Assembly (NCBI GenBank): GCA_028289345.1
Contig: JANQQL010000031.1
Span: forward strand, 396,029 to 460,028
Source: Planctomycetota bacterium
GTDB lineage: Bacteria; Planctomycetota; B15-G4; SIAN01
Reading direction: 5' to 3'
DNA length: 64,000 bases
Part shown: piece by piece, positions 46,181 through 53,871 of the stretch
Layout of the letters: every line of letters begins with the position of its first letter
How positions within the stretch are numbered: the stretch's first letter is position 1
Program-made: the position numbers and the translations under genes
Notes under the pieces: generated by a model
Database searches by the model: none
What the model saw: only the letters and a program-made list of their open reading frames with translations
What the model was told of the DNA's origin: nothing

Positions 46181-46282
46181 CGAAATCTCCCTCCCGAGAG
46201 AAAGCGCCTCGCGAACGCGAGACAAAGGCAAGAATCTCACGACACCGTGAGCAGGGAGGGAGTCGCCGTCACTAGCCCCGAG

Positions 46283-47581
46283 TTACGGAAAAAACGACGG
46301 GTGAGGAAACGCGAGCATCGCGCCGATCTCGGCTTCTCCGGCAAGAAGCATGCAAAGTCGATCCATGCCTAACGCGATTCCGGCCGACGGCGGCATGCCA
46401 CGCCGCAGCGCCTCGAGGAACTCTCGATGTATGGGCAGCTCCGGTCCGCCCGCCGCGACCCGTTGTTGGTTCTCGGCGACCAATCGACGCTCTTGCTCTT
46501 CCGGATCGCGAAGCTCTTGAAACGCGTTGGCAAGTTCAATGCCGAGCACATAGAGCTCGAACCGTGCCGCGACCCGCGGATCGTCGGGACACAGCTCTGC
46601 CAATGCCGCGTGACGCGCGGGATAGCGGCAAAGAAGAACCGGGGCCGGCTCCCCCAGACGCGGTTCGACCGCCTCGACCAGCGTCCGAAAGTAAAACCGG
46701 TCGGCCTGATCGCGGACGTCGGTTCCTTGGATCGGCTGATCGGCTTGCTGCAAGAATCGACGGTCATCCTGGTCGAGGTATGGCTCGAGGTCCACCCCTG
46801 CAAACTCCCGAAACGCTTCCGCCACCGAAAGCCAGCAAGGAGACTCTTCGAAATCCACGAACCGGTTTCCCCGACGCGCGACGAACCCGCCGCTGCACGC
46901 GCGTGCGGTGACACGGAGAAGGGCTTCCACGTCACGACCAAGATCTTCAAGAGACGCCCAAGCGCGATACCACTCCAGCAAGTGAAACTCGGGCTGATGA
47001 AGAGTCGAGTGCTCCTCCAAGCCATTGCGAAACGAGCGGGCGATCTCGAAGGTTCGTTCAAATCCTTCGGCCAGCAGGCGCTTGTGAGCGTACTCAGGCG
47101 ACGTTGCAAGAAACAAAGGTTGGCCGGCAAACTCCGTACGAAACGGCAGCAGATGGGGTTCTTGTCCAGGCGCCGGTAGCAACGCGGGGGTCTCCACCTC
47201 CAGAAACCCCTGGCCTTGGAAAAACTCGCGAACGGCTCGCATGACACGGCTGCGTTGACGGAGTCGGAACTGGCGCCAAGGGAATCCTCGACTCCCGACA
47301 CTCGACGGCGTCCATTGTGCCGGATCGTGCCTGGGCTGGAAGACCAGTCGAACTTCCCGGCCCCCAAAGGCGTCTCGGCCTTTCCGGCCGCGCACTCGGA
47401 CCAGCGATCCTCGAGGAGGGATGGGGCCGGAACTCCGCACGTCGACGGCCCCACTCGCGTCACGCAACCGAAAGAGCGAACGGGACGAATCCACGGACAC
47501 AACTCGACCGGCGATCTCCGCTTCCCCGCGAGCCTCTCCGGCCAGCATCTCGGCAATCGGTGTTCGCCCCGCGAAACTCAC
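46283..47581 (-). CDS. epmA: EpmA-type EF-P lysine lysyltransferase with N-terminal OB-like domain
   Basis: 432 residues from a GTG at 47581 that overlaps the asnS stop (GTGA); no ATG is better placed. The core (about 105-432) closely matches EpmA/GenX, the LysRS paralogue that attaches beta-lysine to elongation factor P. Supporting segments are FLATSPEYAHKRLLAEGFERTFEIARSF (key part SPEYAHKRLL), HQPEFHLLEWYRA, GIELANAFQEL and GIALGMDRLCMLL. Typical EpmA is about 325 residues and lacks the anticodon-binding OB domain. Here residues about 17-75 (EAEIAGRVVSVDSSRSLFRL then DASGAVDV) look like a reduced OB-fold. It could still aminoacylate a tRNA-like ligand; EF-P and epmB are not in the window. 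Confidence 0.82.
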   Translation of the reverse strand: MSFAGRTPIAEMLAGEARGEAEIAGRVVSVDSSRSLFRLRDASGAVDVRSSGPIPPRGSLVRVRGRKGRDAFGGREVRLVFQPRHDPAQWTPSSVGSRGFPWRQFRLRQRSRVMRAVREFFQGQGFLEVETPALLPAPGQEPHLLPFRTEFAGQPLFLATSPEYAHKRLLAEGFERTFEIARSFRNGLEEHSTLHQPEFHLLEWYRAWASLEDLGRDVEALLRVTARACSGGFVARRGNRFVDFEESPCWLSVAEAFREFAGVDLEPYLDQDDRRFLQQADQPIQGTDVRDQADRFYFRTLVEAVEPRLGEPAPVLLCRYPARHAALAELCPDDPRVAARFELYVLGIELANAFQELRDPEEQERRLVAENQQRVAAGGPELPIHREFLEALRRGMPPSAGIALGMDRLCMLLAGEAEIGAMLAFPHPSFFP

Positions 47582-48885
47582 GGGTAGATGCGATAGAGCA
47601 TCCGCGGATAGGGAATGCACTCGCGCAAGTGCTGACTTCCGCAGATCCATGCGGTGACACGCTCGACCCCCAGTCCAAACCCGGAATGAGTCACCGTTCC
47701 ATAGCGCCGCAAGTCCAAGTACCACTCGAAGGCTTCTTGCGGCAGCTTGTGGTGCTCGATCTGATCCAAAAGGAACTGCAAGTCCGTGGCGCGTTCTCCA
47801 CCGCCCACGATTTCGCCGTAGCCTTCGGGCGCCAGACAGTCGACGGACAAGGAGAGTTTGTCGTCTTCCGGATCGCGCTTGGCATAGAAGGCTTTCACGT
47901 CGGCCGGATATCGGTGCACCAAGATGGGACGGTCATGTTGTTCGGCCAAGAAAGTCTCATCGGGAGAGCCAAAGTCTCCGCCCCACTCGAAAGGATGTCC
48001 CTTCTGCTGAAAGAATTCGACGCACTCGTTGTAGCTCATGCGAACGAACGGCTTTTGAATTGCTTGCAGCTTCTCGACGTCTCGCTCCAGAACCTGGAGC
48101 TCCAGGGCGCGGTCTTTCAGACAGCATTGAACGATGTAGCAGACCATGTCCTCGATCACGCCCATGACCTCGTTCAAGTCGGCGAAGGCCATTTCTGGCT
48201 CCACCATCCAGAACTCGGTGAGGTGGCGGCGAGTCTTGGACTTTTCGGCTCGAAACGTCGGTCCGAAGCAATAGACGTTGCCGAAAGCCATCGCGGACGC
48301 CTCGGCATAGAGCTGACCACTCTGGGTCAGGTAAGCCTTGTCATCGAAGTAATCCACCTCGAAGAGACTGGTCGTGCCTTCGCAGGCGTTGGGAGTGAAG
48401 ATTGGCGAATCGACCGCCAGGAAGCCGCGATCGTCCAGGAAGTCGCGGATCGCCTTCATCACGCGGGCTCGGATGCGCAGCGTGGCGTGCTGCTTGCGCG
48501 AGCGAATCCACAGGTGCCGACGTTCCATCAGAAAGCCTGTGGAGTGTTCCTTTTTGGTAATGGGGAAAGGCTCGGATTCACTGAGGACTTCCGCTTGGTG
48601 AACGCCGACTTCCACCCCGAGGGGTGAGCGTTTGTCTTCGCGCACCTCCCCCACGATACGCATGGCACTCTCTTGGGGAACGTGGCCCAGGCTCTCGAAA
48701 AGCTCTGGCTCCAGGTCCCCCTTGAACGCCACCGCTTGGACGATCCCCGTCCCATCTCTCACCTGAAGGAAATGCAGCTTGCCGCTCGAGCGACGGTTGT
48801 ACAGCCAACCACGCAACTGCACGGTTTGCCCGACGTGGTCTGCGAGCTTTTCGACGGGAACGGAAGCAACGGAGGAATCGGTCAT
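47578..48885 (-). CDS. asnS: Asparaginyl-tRNA synthetase
   Basis: 435 residues, normal length. An N-terminal anticodon-binding OB-fold (VQLRGWLYNRRSSGKLHFLQVRDG) is followed by the class II core with motif 2 (GPTFRAEKSKTRRHLTEFWMVEPE), HRYPADVKAFYAKRDP, which separates AsnRS from AspRS, and motif 3 (GFGLGVERV). With gatCAB also in the window, Asn-tRNA(Asn) is made directly. It starts three bases after the stop of the coiled-coil gene and overlaps epmA by four bases, so three genes form a run. Confidence 0.96.
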   Translation of the reverse strand: MTDSSVASVPVEKLADHVGQTVQLRGWLYNRRSSGKLHFLQVRDGTGIVQAVAFKGDLEPELFESLGHVPQESAMRIVGEVREDKRSPLGVEVGVHQAEVLSESEPFPITKKEHSTGFLMERRHLWIRSRKQHATLRIRARVMKAIRDFLDDRGFLAVDSPIFTPNACEGTTSLFEVDYFDDKAYLTQSGQLYAEASAMAFGNVYCFGPTFRAEKSKTRRHLTEFWMVEPEMAFADLNEVMGVIEDMVCYIVQCCLKDRALELQVLERDVEKLQAIQKPFVRMSYNECVEFFQQKGHPFEWGGDFGSPDETFLAEQHDRPILVHRYPADVKAFYAKRDPEDDKLSLSVDCLAPEGYGEIVGGGERATDLQFLLDQIEHHKLPQEAFEWYLDLRRYGTVTHSGFGLGVERVTAWICGSQHLRECIPYPRMLYRIYP

Positions 48886-48888
48886 GGA

Positions 48889-49542
48889 TCAGGGAAACGC
48901 TTCGTAGCAGGGTTGAAGGGCGGAGTCCTTGACCTGGCCGTCGACCAAGGTCAGGGTCCCTTTGAACGTGGCGCCACGCCGGCGGGCCTCCACGGGAATC
49001 TTGTGCTCGTCGTGAGGGTCGAGGGAGTCGACATCCGCCAACAGCTTGACGTGTTCGAATCCCTCTTTGGCGAGCCTCTTGATCACTCGTGTCGAGATCG
49101 TCAGTGCTCGTTCCGTCGGGTCCATCGCCGCGTCCGCGCGTGCGCGCGCCTCGAGTTTTTCGAGGGCCGTTTCCAACGTGGAGAGCTTCTGTGCGAACGA
49201 GTCCATGCGCAGGCGCAAGGGTTCCAGGTGCTCGGGAAGTGCGGGGGCTGGCTGCGCCTCCACGGTTTCTCGCAGGGCTTGCAGCTCTTGGGTCAGGGGA
49301 GCCACTCGTTCCAGTTTTTGGTGGACCGACTGCAGCGGAGGGTCCAGCCGCTCTCCGAGCTGGGCGTCGACACAGGACTCAACTTCGGCTTGGACTTCTC
49401 GCGCCCCCGGGGTGTTCGCGAGACGCTTTTCCAAGATTGCGATTCGTTGGAACAGCAGCCAGAACCCGACCAACGTGACTCCAAGTAGGAGTAGTCCGAG
49501 TCCCGGGGCCCACCCCATGAGCAGATCCGGACTTTCAGCCAT
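48889..49542 (-). CDS. Membrane-anchored coiled-coil protein, unknown function
   Basis: 217 residues: an N-terminal membrane segment (about 11-31), then about 100 residues of heptad-rich coiled coil (RIAILEKRLA, LQSVHQKLERVAPLTQEL, LRMDSFAQKLSTLETALEKLE), then a C-terminal domain (about 145-217) with KRLAKEGFEHVKLLADVDSLD and RGATFKGTLTLVDGQV. I do not recognise the family. It is upstream of asnS by three bases but need not be functionally linked. Confidence 0.65.
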   Translation of the reverse strand: MAESPDLLMGWAPGLGLLLLGVTLVGFWLLFQRIAILEKRLANTPGAREVQAEVESCVDAQLGERLDPPLQSVHQKLERVAPLTQELQALRETVEAQPAPALPEHLEPLRLRMDSFAQKLSTLETALEKLEARARADAAMDPTERALTISTRVIKRLAKEGFEHVKLLADVDSLDPHDEHKIPVEARRRGATFKGTLTLVDGQVKDSALQPCYEAFP

Positions 49543-49633
49543 CTAGGGAAGCTCCGATCCCGCCCAAGCGAGACAAGAATGATCGTCCTCGGTTGCCAAG
49601 TGGCGAATTGCCGATTCACACCAGAAAAGAGGA

Positions 49634-49683
49634 ATGCTAGGGGTGCTGGCGGGTCGTTGCAAGGAAGGCTCGCGCGCTACAAT
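49634..49683. promoter_or_regulatory. Divergent promoters sharing one palindromic -35 hexamer
   Basis: TTGCAA at 49657-49662 is its own reverse complement. Minus strand: TTGCAA, 17 bases, TAGCAT (49634-49639), serving the 48889-49542 gene and possibly asnS-epmA with a leader of about 85 bases. Plus strand: TTGCAA, 15 bases, TACAAT (49678-49683), serving the NhaC-type gene 36 bases further on. The plus spacer is short by two bases. RNA polymerase can occupy only one direction at a time if both are real. Confidence 0.5.
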
Positions 49684-49718
49684 CCACCCTCGCCGATCTG
49701 TCGCGACAGGGAAAGCCC

Positions 49719-52337
49719 ATGAACCGCATCCTTCTGTTGTGCCTCGGATTGCTCCTGGTCCTGGGTCTTGTCCTGGCCCCTCCTCCCTCCGAGCTGGAGT
49801 TGTTTCACTACGCGGCGGGAGAGCTGCTGGCTGGCAACGCCAACGACGGCCCAGTGCCGGCCCTGGATCCCTTGCAGGGCATTGTCCCTGGTGCCGATGC
49901 GCCACCCACCTCGGCCACTCGGATTGCCCTCGGCGAGATTCAGACGGCCGGGTTGGAGATCGACAACGAGCAACTCCAAAAGCGAGTGCAGGAATCGTTG
50001 GAGCGGGCCATGAACCGCTTCAATGGCCCCCCGCCGGAGGAAAACGAGACGCCAAGGGTCTGGCCCCGGGTGACCTGGGTGGACGACCCTGGCGAATCCG
50101 ACGTGCGGATCGATCTCCAGTTTCGACGGCTCCAGGAAGGCCGTTTGGACGGGCTCGAAGTTGCCTTGAGTTACCAAGGCCCCCCGTCGGTTCCCGAGGT
50201 CGAACCCGCAAGCTTCTCGTACCCACAGCGCACGGCTCTGCTTCCTCCGCTCTTGGCGATCGTCATTGCCATCTCGTTCCGCAAGGTGCTGTTCTCTCTC
50301 TTCGCCGGAGTTTGGCTTGCCGGCTCATTACTCACCTGGTCCGGGAACTTGGCTTCACCCTGGGGGTCCCACACCATCACCCGCTGGCTCGGAGGCGAGA
50401 ACACCGGCGAAGTGAGCCTCCTGGCCGCGGTTCTCGAAGGCTTCTTGCGGGTCTTCGACACGTTTTTCTATCAGCAGCTGGTCGACAGCTTCCGCATCGA
50501 GATCATTGGCTTCACGATGTTCCTCACCGCCGCGGTCGGCGTCATGAGCCGCTCCGGGGGAATGGCGGGCTTGGTGCAGTCCGTCGTCAAGCTTGCCAAG
50601 GGAGTACGCTCCTCGCAGTTCGCCACTTGGCTGATGGGCCTGGCCATCTTCTTCGATGACTACGCCAACTGCATCATGGTCGGCACCACCATGCGACCGG
50701 TCACCGACCGCCTCCGCATCGCCCGGGAAAAGCTCGCGTTCTTGGTCGACGCCACCGCGGCTCCCGTGGCCGCCCTCTCCATCCTGTCGACTTGGATCGC
50801 CTTCGAGGTGTCCACGTTCAGCGCCCAGTTGCCTGGGATTGGCGTCGAACAGAGCGCCTACGAGATCTTTCTGCTCACCATTCCCTATCGCTACTACGCG
50901 ATCTTCATGTTGGCCTTCGTGGCGATGAACATTCTCCTGCAACGGGACTACGGTCCCATGCTGCAAGCAGAGAAAAGATCGCGAACCCTCGGCCAACTCG
51001 TGAACCCTTCCGGGAAGCCGATGGTCAGCGACAAGCTCACCAAGATCGATGCCAAGGAATCGATTCAGCCCCAAGCTCGGCGTTCAGTGATTCCGATCGC
51101 CAGTGTCCTTCTCGTGACATTGAGCATGATCTGGATCGATGGCGGTGGCGGCCTGCCATGGACCGAAGCGGGCCTTTCGGGAGCCTCCGCGTGGCAGGTT
51201 TGGAATTGGCAAATGCCGGACGTGAGCGGCGAGAAGATTCGTCAGGTTTTGTTCGATGGGTCCGGCGCAAAACCGATCCTGTACGGCGCGTTCACCGGTT
51301 TGGTCATGGCCTTCTTCATGGCTCTTGGCCGTGGTCCTCGCTGGGGGCTGGCACTCGGCTGGATCGCCGCTGCTTGGCTAACCCACCCGATGACCAAAAC
51401 CGTCAATGCCAAGCTGGTTCGCACCCTCGAACCCATGACCGAAGGAGATTCGCTGTCTTCGATCACCGCCGGTTTCGTGTTGGCTCCCATCGACGGCTCC
51501 TTCGGCACCGCCATCCACTACGCCGTGTTCCTGGTGCTGTTCCTTTGTTTCGCCGCCGCCCTCGGACTCCTGGCCTCCACCCTGCTTGGCGAAGAGAAGT
51601 CCCCAAACAATCAGTCGCTGCGACCCGACGAAGCACTGCGGGCGGCCATCAATTCCTCCCGAGCCCTGGTGCTTGCCATCGGAATTCTGTTCCTTGCCTG
51701 GATGATTGGAGCGGCGTGCACGCAGCTGGGAACCGCGTCCTACCTGGTGGCTCAGGTCAGTGGCTACATGGGCAACATCTATTGGTTGCTACCGATCTTG
51801 CTGTTCCTGGTGTCATGTCTGGTGTCATTCTCCACCGGCTCCTCCTGGTCGACCATGGGCATCCTGCTGCCGATCGTGGTGGCACTGGCGTTCCAGATTG
51901 GCGAGCAGGCCGAGGGCATCACGGGACTTGGACTCCTGATCCTGTCGATTGGCGCGGTGCTCGAGGGTTCCATCTTCGGCGACCACTGCTCCCCCATTTC
52001 GGACACGACTGTCTTGTCGTCGGTGTCGAGCGCCTCCGACCACATCGACCACGTTCGAACCCAGATGCCCTATGCGGTGACGGTCATGGTGGTGGCCCTC
52101 GGCATTGGCTACCTACCCCAAGGACTGGGATGGTGGTCGCACTGGGTGAGCTTGGGAGCAGGAATTGCCGCGTTGTTTGCGATCTTGGTCGTGGTCGGCA
52201 GGCGTCCTCCCGACCCAATCTTGGAGAGCGAGCCCGCGGACCGAGATCCCGAGCCTGCACGGCCGGCGTTCGCGTTCACTGCCAACGATCCGAGTTGGAA
52301 CCCGCCACGACGACCCGACGACCCCGGGAGGCAGTGA
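49719..52337 (+). CDS. NhaC-type Na+/H+ antiporter with large extracytoplasmic N-terminal domain
   Basis: 872 residues, much longer than NhaC (about 460-530). Residues 1-20 form a signal-like hydrophobic segment; about 21-170 is a soluble, Pro/Glu-rich domain, probably outside the inner membrane, which I cannot name. Membrane segments start near residue 172. Typical NhaC/ion-transporter features follow: GVMSRSGGMAGLV, WLMGLAIFFDDYANCIMVGTTMRPV, SKVSIS-like FSTGSSWSTMGILLPIV, and GSIFGDHCSPISDTTVLSSV. Two long inter-helix regions (about 410-470 and 620-650) are charged. Probably exchanges Na+ for H+; a substrate such as malate/lactate (MleN-like) is an alternative. The C-terminus is a Pro/Asp-rich tail. 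Confidence 0.85.
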   Translation: MNRILLLCLGLLLVLGLVLAPPPSELELFHYAAGELLAGNANDGPVPALDPLQGIVPGADAPPTSATRIALGEIQTAGLEIDNEQLQKRVQESLERAMNRFNGPPPEENETPRVWPRVTWVDDPGESDVRIDLQFRRLQEGRLDGLEVALSYQGPPSVPEVEPASFSYPQRTALLPPLLAIVIAISFRKVLFSLFAGVWLAGSLLTWSGNLASPWGSHTITRWLGGENTGEVSLLAAVLEGFLRVFDTFFYQQLVDSFRIEIIGFTMFLTAAVGVMSRSGGMAGLVQSVVKLAKGVRSSQFATWLMGLAIFFDDYANCIMVGTTMRPVTDRLRIAREKLAFLVDATAAPVAALSILSTWIAFEVSTFSAQLPGIGVEQSAYEIFLLTIPYRYYAIFMLAFVAMNILLQRDYGPMLQAEKRSRTLGQLVNPSGKPMVSDKLTKIDAKESIQPQARRSVIPIASVLLVTLSMIWIDGGGGLPWTEAGLSGASAWQVWNWQMPDVSGEKIRQVLFDGSGAKPILYGAFTGLVMAFFMALGRGPRWGLALGWIAAAWLTHPMTKTVNAKLVRTLEPMTEGDSLSSITAGFVLAPIDGSFGTAIHYAVFLVLFLCFAAALGLLASTLLGEEKSPNNQSLRPDEALRAAINSSRALVLAIGILFLAWMIGAACTQLGTASYLVAQVSGYMGNIYWLLPILLFLVSCLVSFSTGSSWSTMGILLPIVVALAFQIGEQAEGITGLGLLILSIGAVLEGSIFGDHCSPISDTTVLSSVSSASDHIDHVRTQMPYAVTVMVVALGIGYLPQGLGWWSHWVSLGAGIAALFAILVVVGRRPPDPILESEPADRDPEPARPAFAFTANDPSWNPPRRPDDPGRQ

Positions 52338-52349
52338 CTCGGAAGTCGC

Positions 52350-53018
52350 TCAGCGAGCGCTGGCGAGGATCCGTCGCACCAGATCCGCGGACTTCTGAAC
52401 CTGATCTCGGTTCTCGAAGTCCGGGTGATTCTTCATCAGTTTTTCGAAGTGTTGAAGAGCGACTTCGAAGTCCTTGATCGGAGCGGTGCCGTTCTCGCTG
52501 GCTCGGCTCTCCTTGTGGGCTCGGTCCAGGGCCAGCATGCCGAGGTGATAGAGGCTTTCGGCGCGAAGCTCGTCACTGTCCATGGCCTGGTTGAACGAGA
52601 CCACCGCCATGTTGTAGTCGCTGCGCTTGCGAGACCCCTCGAACCGGCGCCGAAAGGCCTGCCCCAAGTGGATGTGCCAGGGCGGCTGTTCGCTCATTGG
52701 CGCGAGCTGCACCGCCTTTTCGAGGGAAACCACGGCATCGGAAACCCGGTCCAAGGCGAGGCAAGTCCGTCCGATCTGTCCGTGGACACGCGCCGAATCG
52801 GAGTCCAAGCGCAGCGCGTCTCGCAGCAAGACCATGGACTTCGAGGGATCATTGAGCAGATCGCGAGCCTCGGCCGCCTCCTCGATCAGTCGATCGACTT
52901 CTGCGGCATTGGATCGATGGCGGTAGAAGAAAAACGCCGCCAGAACCACTGCGAGGGCAACGAGACCACTGACCGCGAAGACCGCCGTTTTGTTGGACGC
53001 GGAAGTGGATGCAACCAT
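52350..53018 (-). CDS. Membrane-anchored TPR protein
   Basis: 222 residues: a membrane segment at about 12-32, then TPR-like repeats. These include SMVLLRDALRLDSDSARVHG, IGRTCLALDRVSDAVVSLEK, the charged helix region around AFRRRFEGSRKRSDYN, and DFEVALQHFEKLMKNHPDF. Such proteins are scaffolds. It converges on the NhaC-type gene with 12 bases between stops; a short stem (CGCTC-AGC-GAGCG, 52347-52359) spans that junction. Confidence 0.75.
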   Translation of the reverse strand: MVASTSASNKTAVFAVSGLVALAVVLAAFFFYRHRSNAAEVDRLIEEAAEARDLLNDPSKSMVLLRDALRLDSDSARVHGQIGRTCLALDRVSDAVVSLEKAVQLAPMSEQPPWHIHLGQAFRRRFEGSRKRSDYNMAVVSFNQAMDSDELRAESLYHLGMLALDRAHKESRASENGTAPIKDFEVALQHFEKLMKNHPDFENRDQVQKSADLVRRILASAR

Positions 53019-53078
53019 TCCTGACTCCCCGAGTCGGTTTCAGAACCCAGTGAAACGCACGAGGAGGTCAAACTACGA

Positions 53079-53294
53079 TCAAGCGGTCTCTTCTTCGAGA
53101 TCGTTCTGATCGTGTCGCTGACGGAGTGCCGGTTCGCGAACGCGACCGGCGGGAACGATCTCTGAGTCCAGCACCGTCCCGCAGCGATTGCAGATGAGGC
53201 GGTATTGCACCTGTCCCTCATCCCCCACGTCGTCCAGGAGTTTCTCCTCCCGGGCACTCAGAATGCTGCACTTGCAGGTTTCTTCCCCGCTCAT
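53079..53294 (-). CDS. Small Cys-rich (zinc-ribbon-like) protein
   Basis: 71 residues from the ATG at 53294, preceded by AAGGAG at eight bases; longer in-frame versions lack a ribosome site. It contains C-K-C near residues 7-9 and C-x2-C (ICNRCGT) near 40-43, enough to bind one metal ion. The C-terminus is charged (REPALRQRHDQNDLEEE). Too small for a firm domain call; it is 60 bases upstream of the TPR gene and may share its transcript. Confidence 0.6.
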   Translation of the reverse strand: MSGEETCKCSILSAREEKLLDDVGDEGQVQYRLICNRCGTVLDSEIVPAGRVREPALRQRHDQNDLEEETA

Positions 53295-53871
53295 GACGGG
53301 ACTCCTTCCATGACCGCCGATGATGACGTCTCTTTCACCGAGACTGAAGTGAGCAACAAACAGTCCCGATCGAGCCTGGCTGGCTTCTGGAAAGACAGAG
53401 TTGTTTCCCTGCTGTAGCATCGAGGTCGGTTTCCCCGTCCTCCCGCTTCTTCTCCCTTCCAAGCGGAATTGCTTCCGGGTGGATCACTGCCAAGGCGCCG
53501 AAACGCCTTCGTGAAGTACGAGCCCCCCGAAGGATTGGGACGTCGTTTTTTTGGCGTCCTTCCCCAGAGCCTCACTCTTCTTTGATGGGATGCCGCGGGA
53601 TTTGGTTCCCCAGGAATCGAAGGGATTCATCCATGAATCCCCGCCTCCGCTCCCACGTTTCCCAGGGCCTGTAGTTCCCCAGGAGCGGCCCGGTCACACC
53701 GAAGCGAGACGCGGGTCGTGCGAGGAAGCCTCGTAAACTGGGTTTCGGTGGCAACCGGCAAGGACCTGAAAACGATTCCTGAAAACCCCGGAATTGCGTT
53801 CGACATCCGCCCATCGGCACCCAAGGAAGGGCTCTTCTGCCCCTCGACTTTCTCCCCGCCCGAAAGACCCC
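53295..53871. other. Long intergenic region upstream of polA with palindromes and short direct repeats
   Basis: No convincing gene in 577 bases. Visible structure: the 20-base inverted repeat at 53622-53641 (separate entry); a 10-base direct repeat TTCCCCAGGA at 53606-53615 and 53675-53684, one on each side of it; a T7 run at 53545-53551 inside a weak hairpin (GGACG/CGTCC); and a -10-like TAAACT (53734-53739) that could drive polA. The polA start itself has only a weak ribosome site. Confidence 0.45.
53622..53641. repeat. 20-base inverted repeat upstream of polA
   Basis: GGGATTCATCCATGAATCCC: nine-base perfect arms around CC. Flanked at 7 and 33 bases by copies of TTCCCCAGGA. It could form a tight hairpin in RNA or bind a dimeric protein. 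No T-run follows on either strand, so it is unlikely to be an intrinsic terminator. Confidence 0.5.

Noticed and set aside
53537..53560. T7 run with short flanking complementarity (GGACG/CGTCC) as an intrinsic terminator
   Set aside because: The T-run lies inside the loop, not after the stem, so it does not fit the terminator pattern on either strand.
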